The notes: a model not told the origin generated them from the letters alone. A stretch of DNA of 64,000 nt from UBA2256 sp964531105 (GCA_964531105.1 CAZHFN010000003.1:17584-81583); one strand, 5' to 3'; shown: positions 33,876-43,045, counted from the first letter of the stretch. Numbers and translations are program-made.

Positions 33876-34988
33876 CTATAGCCTTATCCAACAGCGGTTT
33901 TTATTGCTCTCCAGAATAGCTTCCACAATCTTTGTGATTTTGTGTCCCTCTGTGAAGTCCGCGTAACGCGGTTCATCGTCATGCAGGATAGTCCGGTAGA
34001 AACTGTCTATCATGTTCTTCTGGGCATCGGGCCAGCGCTCGCTTTTACCTCCACGGGCAGTGGTGTTTCTGCCTCGCTCATTGAGGAGCCCCGGGTGCAT
34101 GACCAGCTCTTCGTTCGGGCTGTCCCTGTGGCCTATCCATACTCTGTCAGCCTGTCCATGCTCCCAGCGCACTGAAGCCTTGCTTCCGTCGATGCCAAAT
34201 GAAAGCCCGATCTTGGACCCTGCGCTCACTTGGGAAACGGTAAAGCTGCCGCGTGCGCCTTTGGAAAAGCGGAGAAGAGCGCTTGCGTAATCCTCTGTGT
34301 CCACCGCGACGCGCCTGCCCGGGGCCGCGCCTGAGCCGCTGTCTTCCCTGACAGGAATGAAGGTGGCCAGATCTGCGCAGACTTCCGATATATCCTGTCC
34401 CAGTAAAAATTGGGCAAGATCGCACCAGTGAGAGCCTATGTCGGCCATCGCCCTGGAAGGGCCACCCAATTTCACATCTACTCTCCAGTTGTAGTCTGTA
34501 TCGTAGAGAAGCCAATCCTGGAGATAAGTACCGTGGATAGCATATATATCGCCTAACGCTCCACTCTCGATCATTCCCTTGACGTGTTGCACGAGAGAGT
34601 AATGCCGATAGACGAAATTTATTGAATTATGAACGTTGTGCGTTTTTAAAAGACCAAGGAGTTCTTCTGATTCGCTGGAGTAAACGGTAAGGGGTTTTTC
34701 AGAGAGTATGTGCTTTCCAGAAATTATGATGTCTTTGTTGATCTGGAAATGCGCCGTATTGGGTGTGCAGTTATGCACAACGTCGATCTCGGGATCTTGG
34801 AGCATTTCCCTGTAATCGGTGTAGAACTTCGGAATGTCGAAGAATGTGCAAAGATCCTTCGCCCTCGCTTCGTCCCTTACGCAAATGGCGGCCACATCGG
34901 CGTATCCAAGCCTTCGTATAGCCTCGATGTGAGCATTGCCTATATTCCCGACGCCGATTACGCCAGCGCGAATCCGCTTCATATGCAT
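33876..34988 (-). CDS. Gfo/Idh/MocA-family oxidoreductase
   Basis: This 370-residue NAD(P)-dependent enzyme acts on a sugar or inositol-like substrate. The Rossmann motif is GVIGVGNIGNAH (~9-20), EKP (SEKPL, near residue 97) supplies the usual Lys, and DIGSHWCDL fits the substrate-site His. It is the last gene of the nine-gene sugar operon, 18 bases after the alcohol dehydrogenase. Confidence 0.92.
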   Translation of the reverse strand: MHMKRIRAGVIGVGNIGNAHIEAIRRLGYADVAAICVRDEARAKDLCTFFDIPKFYTDYREMLQDPEIDVVHNCTPNTAHFQINKDIIISGKHILSEKPLTVYSSESEELLGLLKTHNVHNSINFVYRHYSLVQHVKGMIESGALGDIYAIHGTYLQDWLLYDTDYNWRVDVKLGGPSRAMADIGSHWCDLAQFLLGQDISEVCADLATFIPVREDSGSGAAPGRRVAVDTEDYASALLRFSKGARGSFTVSQVSAGSKIGLSFGIDGSKASVRWEHGQADRVWIGHRDSPNEELVMHPGLLNERGRNTTARGGKSERWPDAQKNMIDSFYRTILHDDEPRYADFTEGHKITKIVEAILESNKNRCWIRL

Positions 34989-35006
34989 TCCTCCTCGGAC
35001 GGGAAT

Positions 35007-35948
35007 CTAGATCCTCACAATCCCCTTGATGTAACCTTCGGGCTTTGTTCCAAAGTCTGCGAAGGCGGAATCTATGCCATCCATACTGTAGTAATTCGTC
35101 ATCAGTTTATCGATACGCAGCTGTGCCTTGGCAACAAGATTCAAGCCGATATCCATGCACGACATTTTGTGATCTATTCGTTTTTCATGTGCATTGATAA
35201 TATCCACTGCCTTCCAATTCAACATCTGAAAATCTACAGAGCGCTGGCCGCCCTGGTGGTATCCTACAATCGAAAGTATCGAATGGCGCTTGAGCATTTT
35301 TACCGCAAGATCTAGAGCCTTGGCATTCCCCGTGCATTCGACGACTACATCGACGCCACCTACACCTACACTATCAGTTAGAAAATACTTCTCTGGCACA
35401 TCCCCGGGGGAAAAAAATTCGTCGGCGCCATAGAGCCTTGCCAGCTCTTCGGTTTCCTTCCGGGCATCGATAGCGATGATGTGGTAGGCCCCCTTAAGCT
35501 TCATAAGCTGCAGCGCCAAGAGACCCATAAAGCCTAAGCCGATCACAGCTATCGTCTTTCCCAGGCTTACATCGGTGCGCAATGCTCCGCTTATTACGCA
35601 GGAAATAGGCTCCCCGAGGGATGCTTCATCGAAATTTAGCACCGTTGGATATTTCATTACGGCTGAGGAGTCGGCCACGACAAATTCAGAAAAACCTCGC
35701 CTGAAGAGTCCGGTTACAGCGTCTCCAATCGCGATGCCCGATACTCCAGTACCAACGCTGATCACCTCACCTGCCACCTCATGCCCAAGCTGTAAAGGCG
35801 CGCCTTCGGCCTTGTCCCATGTCAAGTATTCCGATCCACAGATACCGCATGCCTTTACCTTAACACCCACATCGTTGATTCCGATCTTGGGCATTTCAGA
35901 TTCAACGATGCGCGATTTTCGAGGACCAAATACTTCGCTGGTTTTCAT
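35007..35948 (-). CDS. Zinc-type medium-chain alcohol/polyol dehydrogenase
   Basis: This 313-residue protein has Cys (CGICGSEY) and His-Glu (LGHEVAG) of the catalytic zinc site and the NAD fold AVIGLGFMGLLALQL. It lacks the four-Cys structural-zinc lobe of classic family members, which explains its short length. It probably oxidises a sugar or polyol imported by the operon. Confidence 0.9.
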   Translation of the reverse strand: MKTSEVFGPRKSRIVESEMPKIGINDVGVKVKACGICGSEYLTWDKAEGAPLQLGHEVAGEVISVGTGVSGIAIGDAVTGLFRRGFSEFVVADSSAVMKYPTVLNFDEASLGEPISCVISGALRTDVSLGKTIAVIGLGFMGLLALQLMKLKGAYHIIAIDARKETEELARLYGADEFFSPGDVPEKYFLTDSVGVGGVDVVVECTGNAKALDLAVKMLKRHSILSIVGYHQGGQRSVDFQMLNWKAVDIINAHEKRIDHKMSCMDIGLNLVAKAQLRIDKLMTNYYSMDGIDSAFADFGTKPEGYIKGIVRI

Positions 35949-35979
35949 AGCTTCTTACGCGCCTTTGAAAGCTTCACGT

Positions 35980-36384
35980 TCAGCGGCTTCCTACCAATTT
36001 CTTTACCGTCGCAATCTGCTCCGGCGTAAGGCTCAGAATCTCGCTGTTCGCGGCGCTTGTGGCCGAATCCTCCACAAGGATAAGCTTCACATCCTTCGTT
36101 GTCACCGTATTGTGCCAAAGCCCCTTGGGAATATTGTAGACCCTCATAGGCTCCATCTTGGTGGACTTGATCTGAAGCCCCTGGGCTGTCTCGACGCCGG
36201 AGAGCAAATTGCAGGTGCCCGAGAGAAGAATAAACAACTCGTCGGTTTCGTTATGTCGCTCCAGGCAGTCGATGCCAGTAATGTCATTGGCGGGCTTCCA
36301 ATTCTTTATACCCACCATCCACTTGGTGTTTTCATACACCCTTGTCATACCTTCGCCTGAAAATTCGTAGCTCTTGATCTCCAT
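35980..36384 (-). CDS. Cupin-fold protein
   Basis: This 134-residue single cupin has metal-site residues H-N-E-T-D-E-L-F (near 43-50) and a second motif around KGLWHNTVT. It may be a sugar isomerase, epimerase or sensor. Its place between transketolase and alcohol dehydrogenase favours a step in sugar breakdown; the reaction is not known. Confidence 0.82.
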   Translation of the reverse strand: MEIKSYEFSGEGMTRVYENTKWMVGIKNWKPANDITGIDCLERHNETDELFILLSGTCNLLSGVETAQGLQIKSTKMEPMRVYNIPKGLWHNTVTTKDVKLILVEDSATSAANSEILSLTPEQIATVKKLVGSR

Positions 36385-36394
36385 AATTTTTCCT

Positions 36395-37330
36395 TTATCT
36401 GCCTAAAAGCTTCAGGCAGTTTTCTTCGATGTGGGCCGGAGTAAGGCCATAGGCCTTGAAAAGATCCGCCGGCTTGCCCGACTGGCCAAAGCGGTCCTGT
36501 ATGCCCATGCGGCTGAACTTCGCGGCCGACCGGCCCGCCAAGACTTCGGCCACCGCCGAACCAAGGCCACCTATCACCGAATGTTCCTCCACGCTCAGGA
36601 CAGCTCCGCAGCGATTCGCCGCGGCCAGCACCGCCTCGGAGTCGAAGGGTTTGATCGTGTGCACGTTGAGGACCGCCGCGCTGATTCCCTTCCCCGCGAG
36701 ACTCTCGGCCGCACTTAACGCTTCCTTGACCATCAATCCTGTAGCTACGATGCAGATATCCTTTCCTTCCTTGAGCACATTAGCCTTGCCGGGAACAAAG
36801 GGAGTATCTGGCCCAGTGAAGGTTTCCACCACAGGCCGGGCTACCCTGATGTACACAGGCCCGTCAATCTGGGCGGCGGCGAATACCGCTTTTCTTGTCT
36901 CCGCCGAATCGCAGGGCACAAAGATAGTCATGTTGGGCACTACCCTCATGAGGGCGATGTCCTCCACGCTCTGATGGCTGCCCCCGTCCTCGCCCACGGA
37001 AAGTCCTGAGTGGGAAAGGCCAAATTTCACATTGGCATTGACATAGGCAATAGAATTGCGGATCTGCTCATAGGCTCGTCCAGTTCCAAAAAGCGCGAAG
37101 GTGGAAGCGAAGGGAATAAGCCCCGAGTGGGAAATACCCGCCGCCGCACCCATCATGTTGGCTTCGGCCAGGCCGAAGTTGAAAAAACGATCAGGATATT
37201 TAGCCTGAAAAAGGCTGGTCATCGTGGCATGGGCCAGGTCGGCGTCAAGCACCACTACCTTATCGTTTACGGCGCCCAGTTCGGCCAGGGCTTCGCCATA
37301 GGCCACGCGCAGTGATTTAGATTCAGCCAT
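36395..37330 (-). CDS. Transketolase C-terminal subunit
   Basis: This 311-residue protein carries the pyrimidine-binding and C-terminal domains of a split transketolase: VVLDADLAHAT, FNFGLAEANMMGAAAGIS with the catalytic Glu, and SVEEHSVIGGLGSAVAEVL. It overlaps the N-terminal subunit gene by 8 bases. Together they move two-carbon units between sugars with thiamine diphosphate. Confidence 0.93.
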   Translation of the reverse strand: MAESKSLRVAYGEALAELGAVNDKVVVLDADLAHATMTSLFQAKYPDRFFNFGLAEANMMGAAAGISHSGLIPFASTFALFGTGRAYEQIRNSIAYVNANVKFGLSHSGLSVGEDGGSHQSVEDIALMRVVPNMTIFVPCDSAETRKAVFAAAQIDGPVYIRVARPVVETFTGPDTPFVPGKANVLKEGKDICIVATGLMVKEALSAAESLAGKGISAAVLNVHTIKPFDSEAVLAAANRCGAVLSVEEHSVIGGLGSAVAEVLAGRSAAKFSRMGIQDRFGQSGKPADLFKAYGLTPAHIEENCLKLLGR

Positions 37331-38147
37331 TCTGCCTTCCCCCTAATTCTGTCATGGCGGCGGCATATTCCTGGGCGTTCAACGGCCTGCCGTGCCAGCC
37401 AGCATTGCCCTCCATAAAGGAAACACCCTTGCCCTTCACCGTGCGACAGCGGATAAACTTAGGCTTGCCCGAAACTCCAGCCGCCAATGCCGCCGCGATA
37501 GCCTCTCTGTCATGGCCGTCCACATCGAAACATTCAAAACCGAAGGCCGCGAACTTGTCTGTCACATTGCCCAAGCCCATAACCTCGTCGTTAGCTCCGT
37601 CTATTTGAAGACCGTTGTGATCGAGGATAAAGGTCAGGTTATCCAGCTTGTAGTGCGCGGCGGACATGGAAGCCTCCCATATCTGCCCTTCCTGGAGTTC
37701 CCCATCGCCCAATACCGCGAATATGCGGTAATCAGCCTTTTTATATTTCGCCGCCACGGCCATGCCTACCGCTATGGATGCGCCCTGGCCCAGAGAGCCG
37801 GTATTGGCGTCCACGCCGGGGGTCTTGGCCATATCGGGATGACCCTGGAGGTGACACCCGTACTGCCTGAGGTTCCACAGATCCTCCCGGGGGTAATATC
37901 CCTTGTCCGCCAGAATAGCGTAGAGGGCGGGGCAGCCATGCCCCTTGGACAGTACAAGCCTGTCCCGTCCTTCCCATGTAGGATTCTCAGGATCGATCTT
38001 CATGGTTCTGTAGTACAGAGCCATGAGAATTTCCACCGCGGAGAGGGAACCTCCCGGATGTCCCGACTGGCAGCGGTAGAGCATCTCTATGATGTCTCTC
38101 CGCAGCTGCACGGCTAAGCCGTCCAGAGTCGCGTCGCTCATTCTCAA
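37323..38147 (-). CDS. Transketolase N-terminal subunit
   Basis: This 274-residue protein is the thiamine-diphosphate-binding half: SGHPGGSLSAVEILMALY, SKGHGCPALYA, GSLGQGASIAVGMA and GDGELQEGQIWEA...N motif. Split transketolases in sugar operons often act on unusual phosphorylated sugars. It follows the permease gene after 7 bases. Confidence 0.94.
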   Translation of the reverse strand: MRMSDATLDGLAVQLRRDIIEMLYRCQSGHPGGSLSAVEILMALYYRTMKIDPENPTWEGRDRLVLSKGHGCPALYAILADKGYYPREDLWNLRQYGCHLQGHPDMAKTPGVDANTGSLGQGASIAVGMAVAAKYKKADYRIFAVLGDGELQEGQIWEASMSAAHYKLDNLTFILDHNGLQIDGANDEVMGLGNVTDKFAAFGFECFDVDGHDREAIAAALAAGVSGKPKFIRCRTVKGKGVSFMEGNAGWHGRPLNAQEYAAAMTELGGRQNG

Positions 38148-38154
38148 TTCTCCT

Positions 38155-38991
38155 TTAGCCTTTCACCGCTCCTGCGGTAAGGCCTGATATAAGTCGTTTT
38201 TGCGCAAAGAAAAACATAATGACTACAGGAATTATAGTGATTATCCCCCCCGCGGTGAGCATGCCCCACTCGACCCCTAATTGGCCGATGAGGTTTTTAA
38301 GCGCGACGGGGATTGTCCTGTTGGCTTGGTTGGTGAACATGACCGCAAAGGTATATTCGTTCCAGGAAGTCATGAATACATAGGCTCCGGTGGCGACCAT
38401 GCCGGGCATCAATATGGGCAGAATAATCTTGAGGAAGGCCTGAGCCCGGTTGGCACCGTCCACCATGGCCGCCTCCTCCAAGGAGAGGGGCAGGTCATCC
38501 AGGAATCCGCTCAACAGCCAGATGGAGAAGGGAATGGTGAAGGTCGTGTACGAGAGAATGAGCGATGCAGGTGTGTAGAGAATACCTATCTTCCTCATTA
38601 TCGCGTAGAGCGGAATAAGCAAAAGCACCGTGGGGAACATATTGTTCGTGAGGAACATGGACATGAGGAACTTTCTGCCCTTAAAACGATAACGGGAAAA
38701 AGAATAGGCGGCTAAAACCGACACGGTCACCGAAATGAGGGTGGTGAGGGCTGCCACCAGAAGGCTGTTACCCATGGGCTTAAAAAAGTTGTATTCGCTG
38801 AAAAGCCTTGTATAGGATTCAAAACTGGGCATCGACGGCCAGTACGTGACAGTTTGGCTGTAGAGTTCGGTGCTGGTTTTTATGGAGGTGACAAAGGTCC
38901 AGTAAAAGGGAAAGAGAAGAAATACTATGAAGGCCGCCAGAAGCAGATAGGAGAGAAGATTTTTTACTAGAGGGAAGCCGCTCTTTTTCAT
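38155..38991 (-). CDS. Carbohydrate ABC permease, MalG type
   Basis: This 278-residue protein has about six spans and the coupling loop LEEAAMVDGANRAQAFLKIILP (~180-200; see positions 38390-38490). It overlaps the MalF-type gene by 4 bases and pairs with it to form the sugar channel. Confidence 0.94.
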   Translation of the reverse strand: MKKSGFPLVKNLLSYLLLAAFIVFLLFPFYWTFVTSIKTSTELYSQTVTYWPSMPSFESYTRLFSEYNFFKPMGNSLLVAALTTLISVTVSVLAAYSFSRYRFKGRKFLMSMFLTNNMFPTVLLLIPLYAIMRKIGILYTPASLILSYTTFTIPFSIWLLSGFLDDLPLSLEEAAMVDGANRAQAFLKIILPILMPGMVATGAYVFMTSWNEYTFAVMFTNQANRTIPVALKNLIGQLGVEWGMLTAGGIITIIPVVIMFFFAQKRLISGLTAGAVKG

Positions 38992-39872
38992 GCCTTGCCC
39001 TCCTGGTTCTGGAACATCGTCTTGAGGTAGCGCACCGCCACGGTGGCGAGCACCAGGGTGAGCATGATAGAGAGGGTGGCCGCATACCCCAAATTGAGGG
39101 AATTGCCCTTGTTGAATATATAGACGCTCAGGGTCTGAGTAGCGTAAGCAGGCCCTCCTTCCGTAAGGTTGAAAATGACGTCCACCGAGTTGGCTACCCA
39201 GATTATACGAAGCAGGGTTGTTACGTAGATGACGCTCTTCAGCGACGGTACGGTGATGAGGAAAAATTTCTGCACCCCGTTGGCTCCGTCCACGTCGGCG
39301 GCGTTGTAGAGCTCATCGGGAATGCCCTGGAGCCCCGCTAACAGCATAAGGGCGAAGAACGGTATGCCCTGCCAGACTATGGTGAGTATTACCGCGGGAA
39401 AAGCCGTGGCTTCCTGAGCCAGGAAGGGCATGGCTTCCTCTATGAGCCCCAATTTAAGCAATAGATCGTTGAGGACTCCGTAATTACCGTCGAAAATCCA
39501 TCTCCACATGAGACCGATCAGAACACCCGGTGTTACCCAGGGAATTAGGCTCAAGGAGCGCACGATTCCTCGGCCCGGGAACTTCTTGTTAAGCAACAAG
39601 GCCAGGATGAAGCCGAAAACAAACTGCAGCCCCACACCAGCTGCCACCCATACTACCGTCTTCCAGAGCGCCCGCCAGAATAAGGGGTCCTGGACTACTT
39701 CAACGTAGTTCTTGAAATTATTAAACCCAATGCTGCTGGGCCGCCTCAGGTCGTAGTTCTGGAAGCTCATCAAGAGTGCGTTGATCACCGGCACAAAGAC
39801 TACGGTGAGCACAACAATGAGGGCTGGAGCCACCAGAAGATAGGGCCATATGGAGCTGTTACGCTTTATCAA
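38988..39872 (-). CDS. Carbohydrate ABC permease, MalF type
   Basis: This 294-residue inner-membrane protein has six spans and the coupling loop YNAADVDGANGVQKFFLITVP. It begins with TTG at 39872 after a good GGAGGAAG site. It follows the binding-protein gene after a 100-base gap with a hairpin. Confidence 0.93.
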   Translation of the reverse strand: MIKRNSSIWPYLLVAPALIVVLTVVFVPVINALLMSFQNYDLRRPSSIGFNNFKNYVEVVQDPLFWRALWKTVVWVAAGVGLQFVFGFILALLLNKKFPGRGIVRSLSLIPWVTPGVLIGLMWRWIFDGNYGVLNDLLLKLGLIEEAMPFLAQEATAFPAVILTIVWQGIPFFALMLLAGLQGIPDELYNAADVDGANGVQKFFLITVPSLKSVIYVTTLLRIIWVANSVDVIFNLTEGGPAYATQTLSVYIFNKGNSLNLGYAATLSIMLTLVLATVAVRYLKTMFQNQEGKA

Positions 39873-39911
39873 CTACTTCCTCCGAAAGACGGTCAGATCT
39901 TAAAGGAAAGA

Positions 39912-39938
39912 CCGGCTCCGCGTAATACCGGGAGCCGG
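39912..39938 (-). promoter_or_regulatory. Hairpin between sugar-binding-protein and permease genes
   Basis: ccggctcc (39912-39919) and ggagccgg (39931-39938) form a stem with an 11-base loop. On the minus strand a pyrimidine-rich tctttccttt follows. It may be a leaky terminator that lowers permease mRNA relative to the binding protein. Confidence 0.65.
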
Positions 39939-39972
39939 CCCATACTTTTTATTTGAAGTGCGAAGGTCTAGA

Positions 39973-41196
39973 TTACTTCCAAAGCCCAGCCTGAAGCTGT
40001 TTCATGGCTTCGGCGGCAGAGATCTTGCCCAGAAGAGCAGAGGATACGGTGTTGGGCCAAATGTTGTTGATCCACTCGGTGGTGGTATCGCGGATGGGGA
40101 GAATACCGGCCCAGGGAGCTCCTTCGATGGAGACTTTCATGAACCTGCTGTTCTGGAAGAAGGGCAGTTCCTTCACGTTCTTGGACACAGGGACGTTGCC
40201 GGTAACGGTGCACCAGGTTTCCTGTCCCTTGCCAGTGGCCAGATAGGACAGCCACTCGAAGGCTGCATCTTTATTCTTGGCCGACTTGAGCATGACGTTG
40301 TTGGTGTCGCCCATGGAGGTCCATTTGCCAGCGCCACCCGGGAAGGGGAAGGCGTCCACATCGTCTCCAAAAGTCTCGATCATGCCCGTGGAAGAGCCAA
40401 TATGATGGACAGTCATCGCGGTCTTGCCGGACTTGAAATTGGCGATAATCTCATTGAAACCGTCCATCGGGGCAGTTGGGGGAGCATAGCCGTTCTTGAA
40501 GAGATCGACGTAGTCCTGCATGCCCTGGATAGCCTGAGGGCTGTCCATCTTGTCAAAGTTGCCGCCCCTGCCCCAGATGAAAGAGCCCCAGGGTTCCTGG
40601 CCGCCCTTGGCGCCGCGCATGCCAAAGCCATACACATCGGTTTTGCCGTCGCCATTGGTGTCCATGGTGAGTTTTTTGGCAGCTTCGAGGAATTCTGCAT
40701 AGGTCTTGGGCACTCCGATTCCGGCTTTCTTCATGAGGGAGGGCCTGTAGTATACGTAGAGAACCTGGGTGTTCCAGGGCATCACGTAGACACTCTTGGT
40801 GCCTGAAGCCTGGCGCATGGTGTCGTAGAGGCTGGCTTCAATAAGGCTCTTGTCCTTCCATGAATTGAGGTAGCCGTCCAGGTTGACCAGCAGGTTGTTG
40901 GCGGTGAACAGCGGGGTCGAAGTGAGCTTGAAAGACGAAGTGTCGGGTCCGCCGCCGCCCATCACAGCCCTAAAGAGGGTTTCGGAATAGGCGCCGCCGT
41001 CCCAGGGATACTCCTGGGCAACAACGGTAATACCCTTGCCGTTGGTCGCGTTAAAATCCGCGGCCATCTGTTGCATCGTGGCGGAGTACTTGGGATTGTC
41101 GGCCCAGTACCAGTGAGTAACCTTGTCCGCGGCAGAGACCGTAAAGGCGAAGACCATGGCCATCGCCAGCGCCGCTACCATAATTCTTTTCATCAT
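39973..41196 (-). CDS. Sugar ABC transporter substrate-binding protein
   Basis: This 407-residue periplasmic protein has a signal peptide ending VSA-AD. A calcium-loop-like D-T-N-G-D-G-K-T-D (near 165-175), YVMPWNTQVLYVYYRPSL and WGRGGNFD fit carbohydrate binding proteins. AGGAGGT precedes ATG 41196. It delivers sugar to the two permeases encoded next. Ligand unknown. Confidence 0.93.
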   Translation of the reverse strand: MMKRIMVAALAMAMVFAFTVSAADKVTHWYWADNPKYSATMQQMAADFNATNGKGITVVAQEYPWDGGAYSETLFRAVMGGGGPDTSSFKLTSTPLFTANNLLVNLDGYLNSWKDKSLIEASLYDTMRQASGTKSVYVMPWNTQVLYVYYRPSLMKKAGIGVPKTYAEFLEAAKKLTMDTNGDGKTDVYGFGMRGAKGGQEPWGSFIWGRGGNFDKMDSPQAIQGMQDYVDLFKNGYAPPTAPMDGFNEIIANFKSGKTAMTVHHIGSSTGMIETFGDDVDAFPFPGGAGKWTSMGDTNNVMLKSAKNKDAAFEWLSYLATGKGQETWCTVTGNVPVSKNVKELPFFQNSRFMKVSIEGAPWAGILPIRDTTTEWINNIWPNTVSSALLGKISAAEAMKQLQAGLWK

Positions 41197-41233
41197 CGAA
41201 ACCTCCTAGAAAAAATTGAAAACAAAAACAAAT

Positions 41234-41956
41234 TTAATACAATGGTGCCGTGCCCGGGAGTCTGCGCTTCCAGGCCTGCTCCATGTGCAATCTCATCGCC
41301 CGCCCCGCGGCGTCGGTATCGGCCTTTCGTATTGCCTGGACAATGGCCTCGTGCTCATCGAAGGTATGGGCAAAGCGATGGGGATCGCTTTCGGCGAAGT
41401 CGGCGTTCAGGGAAATTATCTGAGGCGTAATGTAGCTGACTAAGGATATGCAGACCGGATTTCCGCTGGCCTTCGCGATGGCCAGGTGGAAAAGGTGGTC
41501 TTCTTCCAAAGCCCTTTCACCTGAGTCAGCCTTGGCCTTGAATTCGCCATGCCATTTCAGTATTTCGGTCATCCTCTCTTTGGTACACTTGCGGGCTGCC
41601 TGCCCCGCCGCAAAAACCTCCAGCACATCTCGAATCTCGAAAAGGCTGCTCGGATCGAAGGCCTCATCCAGGTTGCCTATAGCGGCAATGAGTCCGGTTA
41701 TCGCCTTAGGCCCCAGGTCGGCGACAATAGTGCCGCTTTTGGGCAAGGTTTTGATAAGCCCATAGTGCTCGAGCTTGGCCAGAGCTTTGCGTATATAACC
41801 CCTGCTGATTCCGAGCACCTCGACAAGAGAGCGTTCCGAAGGGAGCTTAACCCCGGCCTTGAGCCTGCCGTAGCCCATTTCATCCCTCAGGTACTTGAAT
41901 ACCCGAAGTTCCGCTTCGTTTTTTACGCTCGCCGTCATTTCAGTCTGGCTCACCAT
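41234..41956 (-). CDS. GntR-family regulator, FadR/FCD subgroup
   Basis: This 240-residue protein has an N-terminal winged helix (LPSERSLVEVLGISRGYIRKALAKLEHYGLI, ~42-70) and a C-terminal FCD ligand domain (~98-235; FEIRDVLEVFAAGQAARKC, FHLAIAKASGNPV, HEAIVQAIRKAD). It is the first gene of the sugar operon and probably represses it through the two operators at 41968-41993 until its sugar ligand appears. Confidence 0.93.
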   Translation of the reverse strand: MVSQTEMTASVKNEAELRVFKYLRDEMGYGRLKAGVKLPSERSLVEVLGISRGYIRKALAKLEHYGLIKTLPKSGTIVADLGPKAITGLIAAIGNLDEAFDPSSLFEIRDVLEVFAAGQAARKCTKERMTEILKWHGEFKAKADSGERALEEDHLFHLAIAKASGNPVCISLVSYITPQIISLNADFAESDPHRFAHTFDEHEAIVQAIRKADTDAAGRAMRLHMEQAWKRRLPGTAPLY

Positions 41957-41967
41957 CCTTTGCCTTG

Positions 41968-41993
41968 AACTGGTTAACCAAACTGGTTAACCA
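41968..41993 (-). promoter_or_regulatory. Two tandem GntR operators
   Basis: aactggttaacca occurs twice without a break (41968-41980, 41981-41993). Each copy holds the palindrome tggttaacca, close to the FadR-type t-g-g-t-x-x-x-a-c-c-a. They lie just downstream of the predicted transcript start, where a bound repressor would block polymerase. Confidence 0.85.
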
Positions 41994-42002
41994 GCGAAAC
42001 TC

Positions 42003-42031
42003 AGTATTCACCAGGTTCTCGATTTTGTCAA
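42003..42031 (-). promoter_or_regulatory. Promoter of the sugar operon
   Basis: On the minus strand TTGACA (42026-42031), 17 bases and AATACT (42003-42008). It lies between the TspO-like gene's end and the operators. Confidence 0.7.
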
Positions 42032-42034
42032 ATA

Positions 42035-42883
42035 CTATTTTTTCTTTCTAAATGGACAGGCGACTCGGCCGGGCAAGAAGGAGAAAAGAATCAAGGCTGC
42101 CGCCACCAAGGCCGCGATCCACACTACGGCCGAATACTGGGCGTCGGTCTGCAGGCGCTTGATCACGATGCCCACATAAGCCCACACCACCACCAAGGGA
42201 GCCGCCACTTGCCGTTTCCACACAGAAAAACCCAGGGCTACCACAAGTCCGGCTATGATAACCAACACCGTCCAGAAACGCGGTTCTAGCCCAAAGCCTC
42301 CCCAGCCTGCCTTTACCAGCACCGCGGTGGCGTTGGCGATAGTGGCCACTGATATCCAGCCCAGATATACCCGCAGGGGTACCGTGAGGAAAAATCGACG
42401 CGCCGCCTGCCCCTTGTCCTGGGCGCCAGGCGCCGCCGGATAGAGGGCTCCGCCCGAATCCAGCTTTTTCTGATTAGCCTGCTCCAGGGCTATGAGGGTA
42501 GCCAGAATTACCAGCATGATCACCATGGCCAAGCCCACCAGGCGCCAATGCCAGGCGAAGATCCATGCGGCATTCGCAGCCATGTTGACAAGGAAAAGAA
42601 CCGCGTCTCTGCCTGTCCAAGCCGATTTCCCTCCACGCCGCGATTCCTCAATGAGGGCGATGATGTGCCCCGCAAGGAGAAGATAGATCAGACCCCAGAT
42701 CGAGAAGGTCAGGCCCGCAGGCACGAAGAGGTTGGGGATTTCATCCGACAGCACCCCGGTGTTAGCCCCATTAAGTGGCAGGGCGTTAGCAAGCCCGTTG
42801 ACCACTACCACTCCGGCAAAGGCCACAAGGGACGCAAGCGCTGCGGGCAAGAGCTTTCTATTGGCCCTAGAAATTTCACTCAT
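42035..42883 (-). CDS. TspO/tryptophan-rich sensory-like membrane protein
   Basis: This protein of about 282 residues is largely membrane-spanning (seven or more spans). The stretch TFSIWGLIYLLLAG, NMAANAAWIFAWHWRLVGLAMVIM and PLRVYLGWISVATIANA matches TspO/MBR-related proteins, which bind porphyrins or act in stress sensing; this is a longer relative. ATG 42883 has AAGGAGT; the frame continues upstream to 42961 but without family match. Confidence 0.78.
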   Translation of the reverse strand: MSEISRANRKLLPAALASLVAFAGVVVVNGLANALPLNGANTGVLSDEIPNLFVPAGLTFSIWGLIYLLLAGHIIALIEESRRGGKSAWTGRDAVLFLVNMAANAAWIFAWHWRLVGLAMVIMLVILATLIALEQANQKKLDSGGALYPAAPGAQDKGQAARRFFLTVPLRVYLGWISVATIANATAVLVKAGWGGFGLEPRFWTVLVIIAGLVVALGFSVWKRQVAAPLVVVWAYVGIVIKRLQTDAQYSAVVWIAALVAAALILFSFLPGRVACPFRKKK

Positions 42884-42904
42884 CGATACACACTCCTTAG
42901 ACTT

Positions 42905-42933
42905 TTTATCTTTCTCTTGTTTAATGTAATCAA
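42905..42933 (-). promoter_or_regulatory. Promoter of the TspO-like gene
   Basis: On the minus strand TTGATT (42928-42933), 17 bases and GATAAA (42905-42910), 22 bases upstream of ATG 42883. Confidence 0.5.
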
Positions 42934-42984
42934 AGGCCCAGAGGGGGGCAAAGCTCCACATGTAGCCACGCTAGCCCAAACCTC

Positions 42985-43013
42985 TTTGCATTTTTTTACG
43001 ATTCCATTATACT
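42985..43013 (+). promoter_or_regulatory. Promoter of the hybrid histidine kinase gene
   Basis: TTTGCA (42985-42990), 17 bases and TATACT (43008-43013). Confidence 0.6.
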
Positions 43014-43045
43014 AGTAAGGAATACTAAAAGTTATTGAGGATAAT

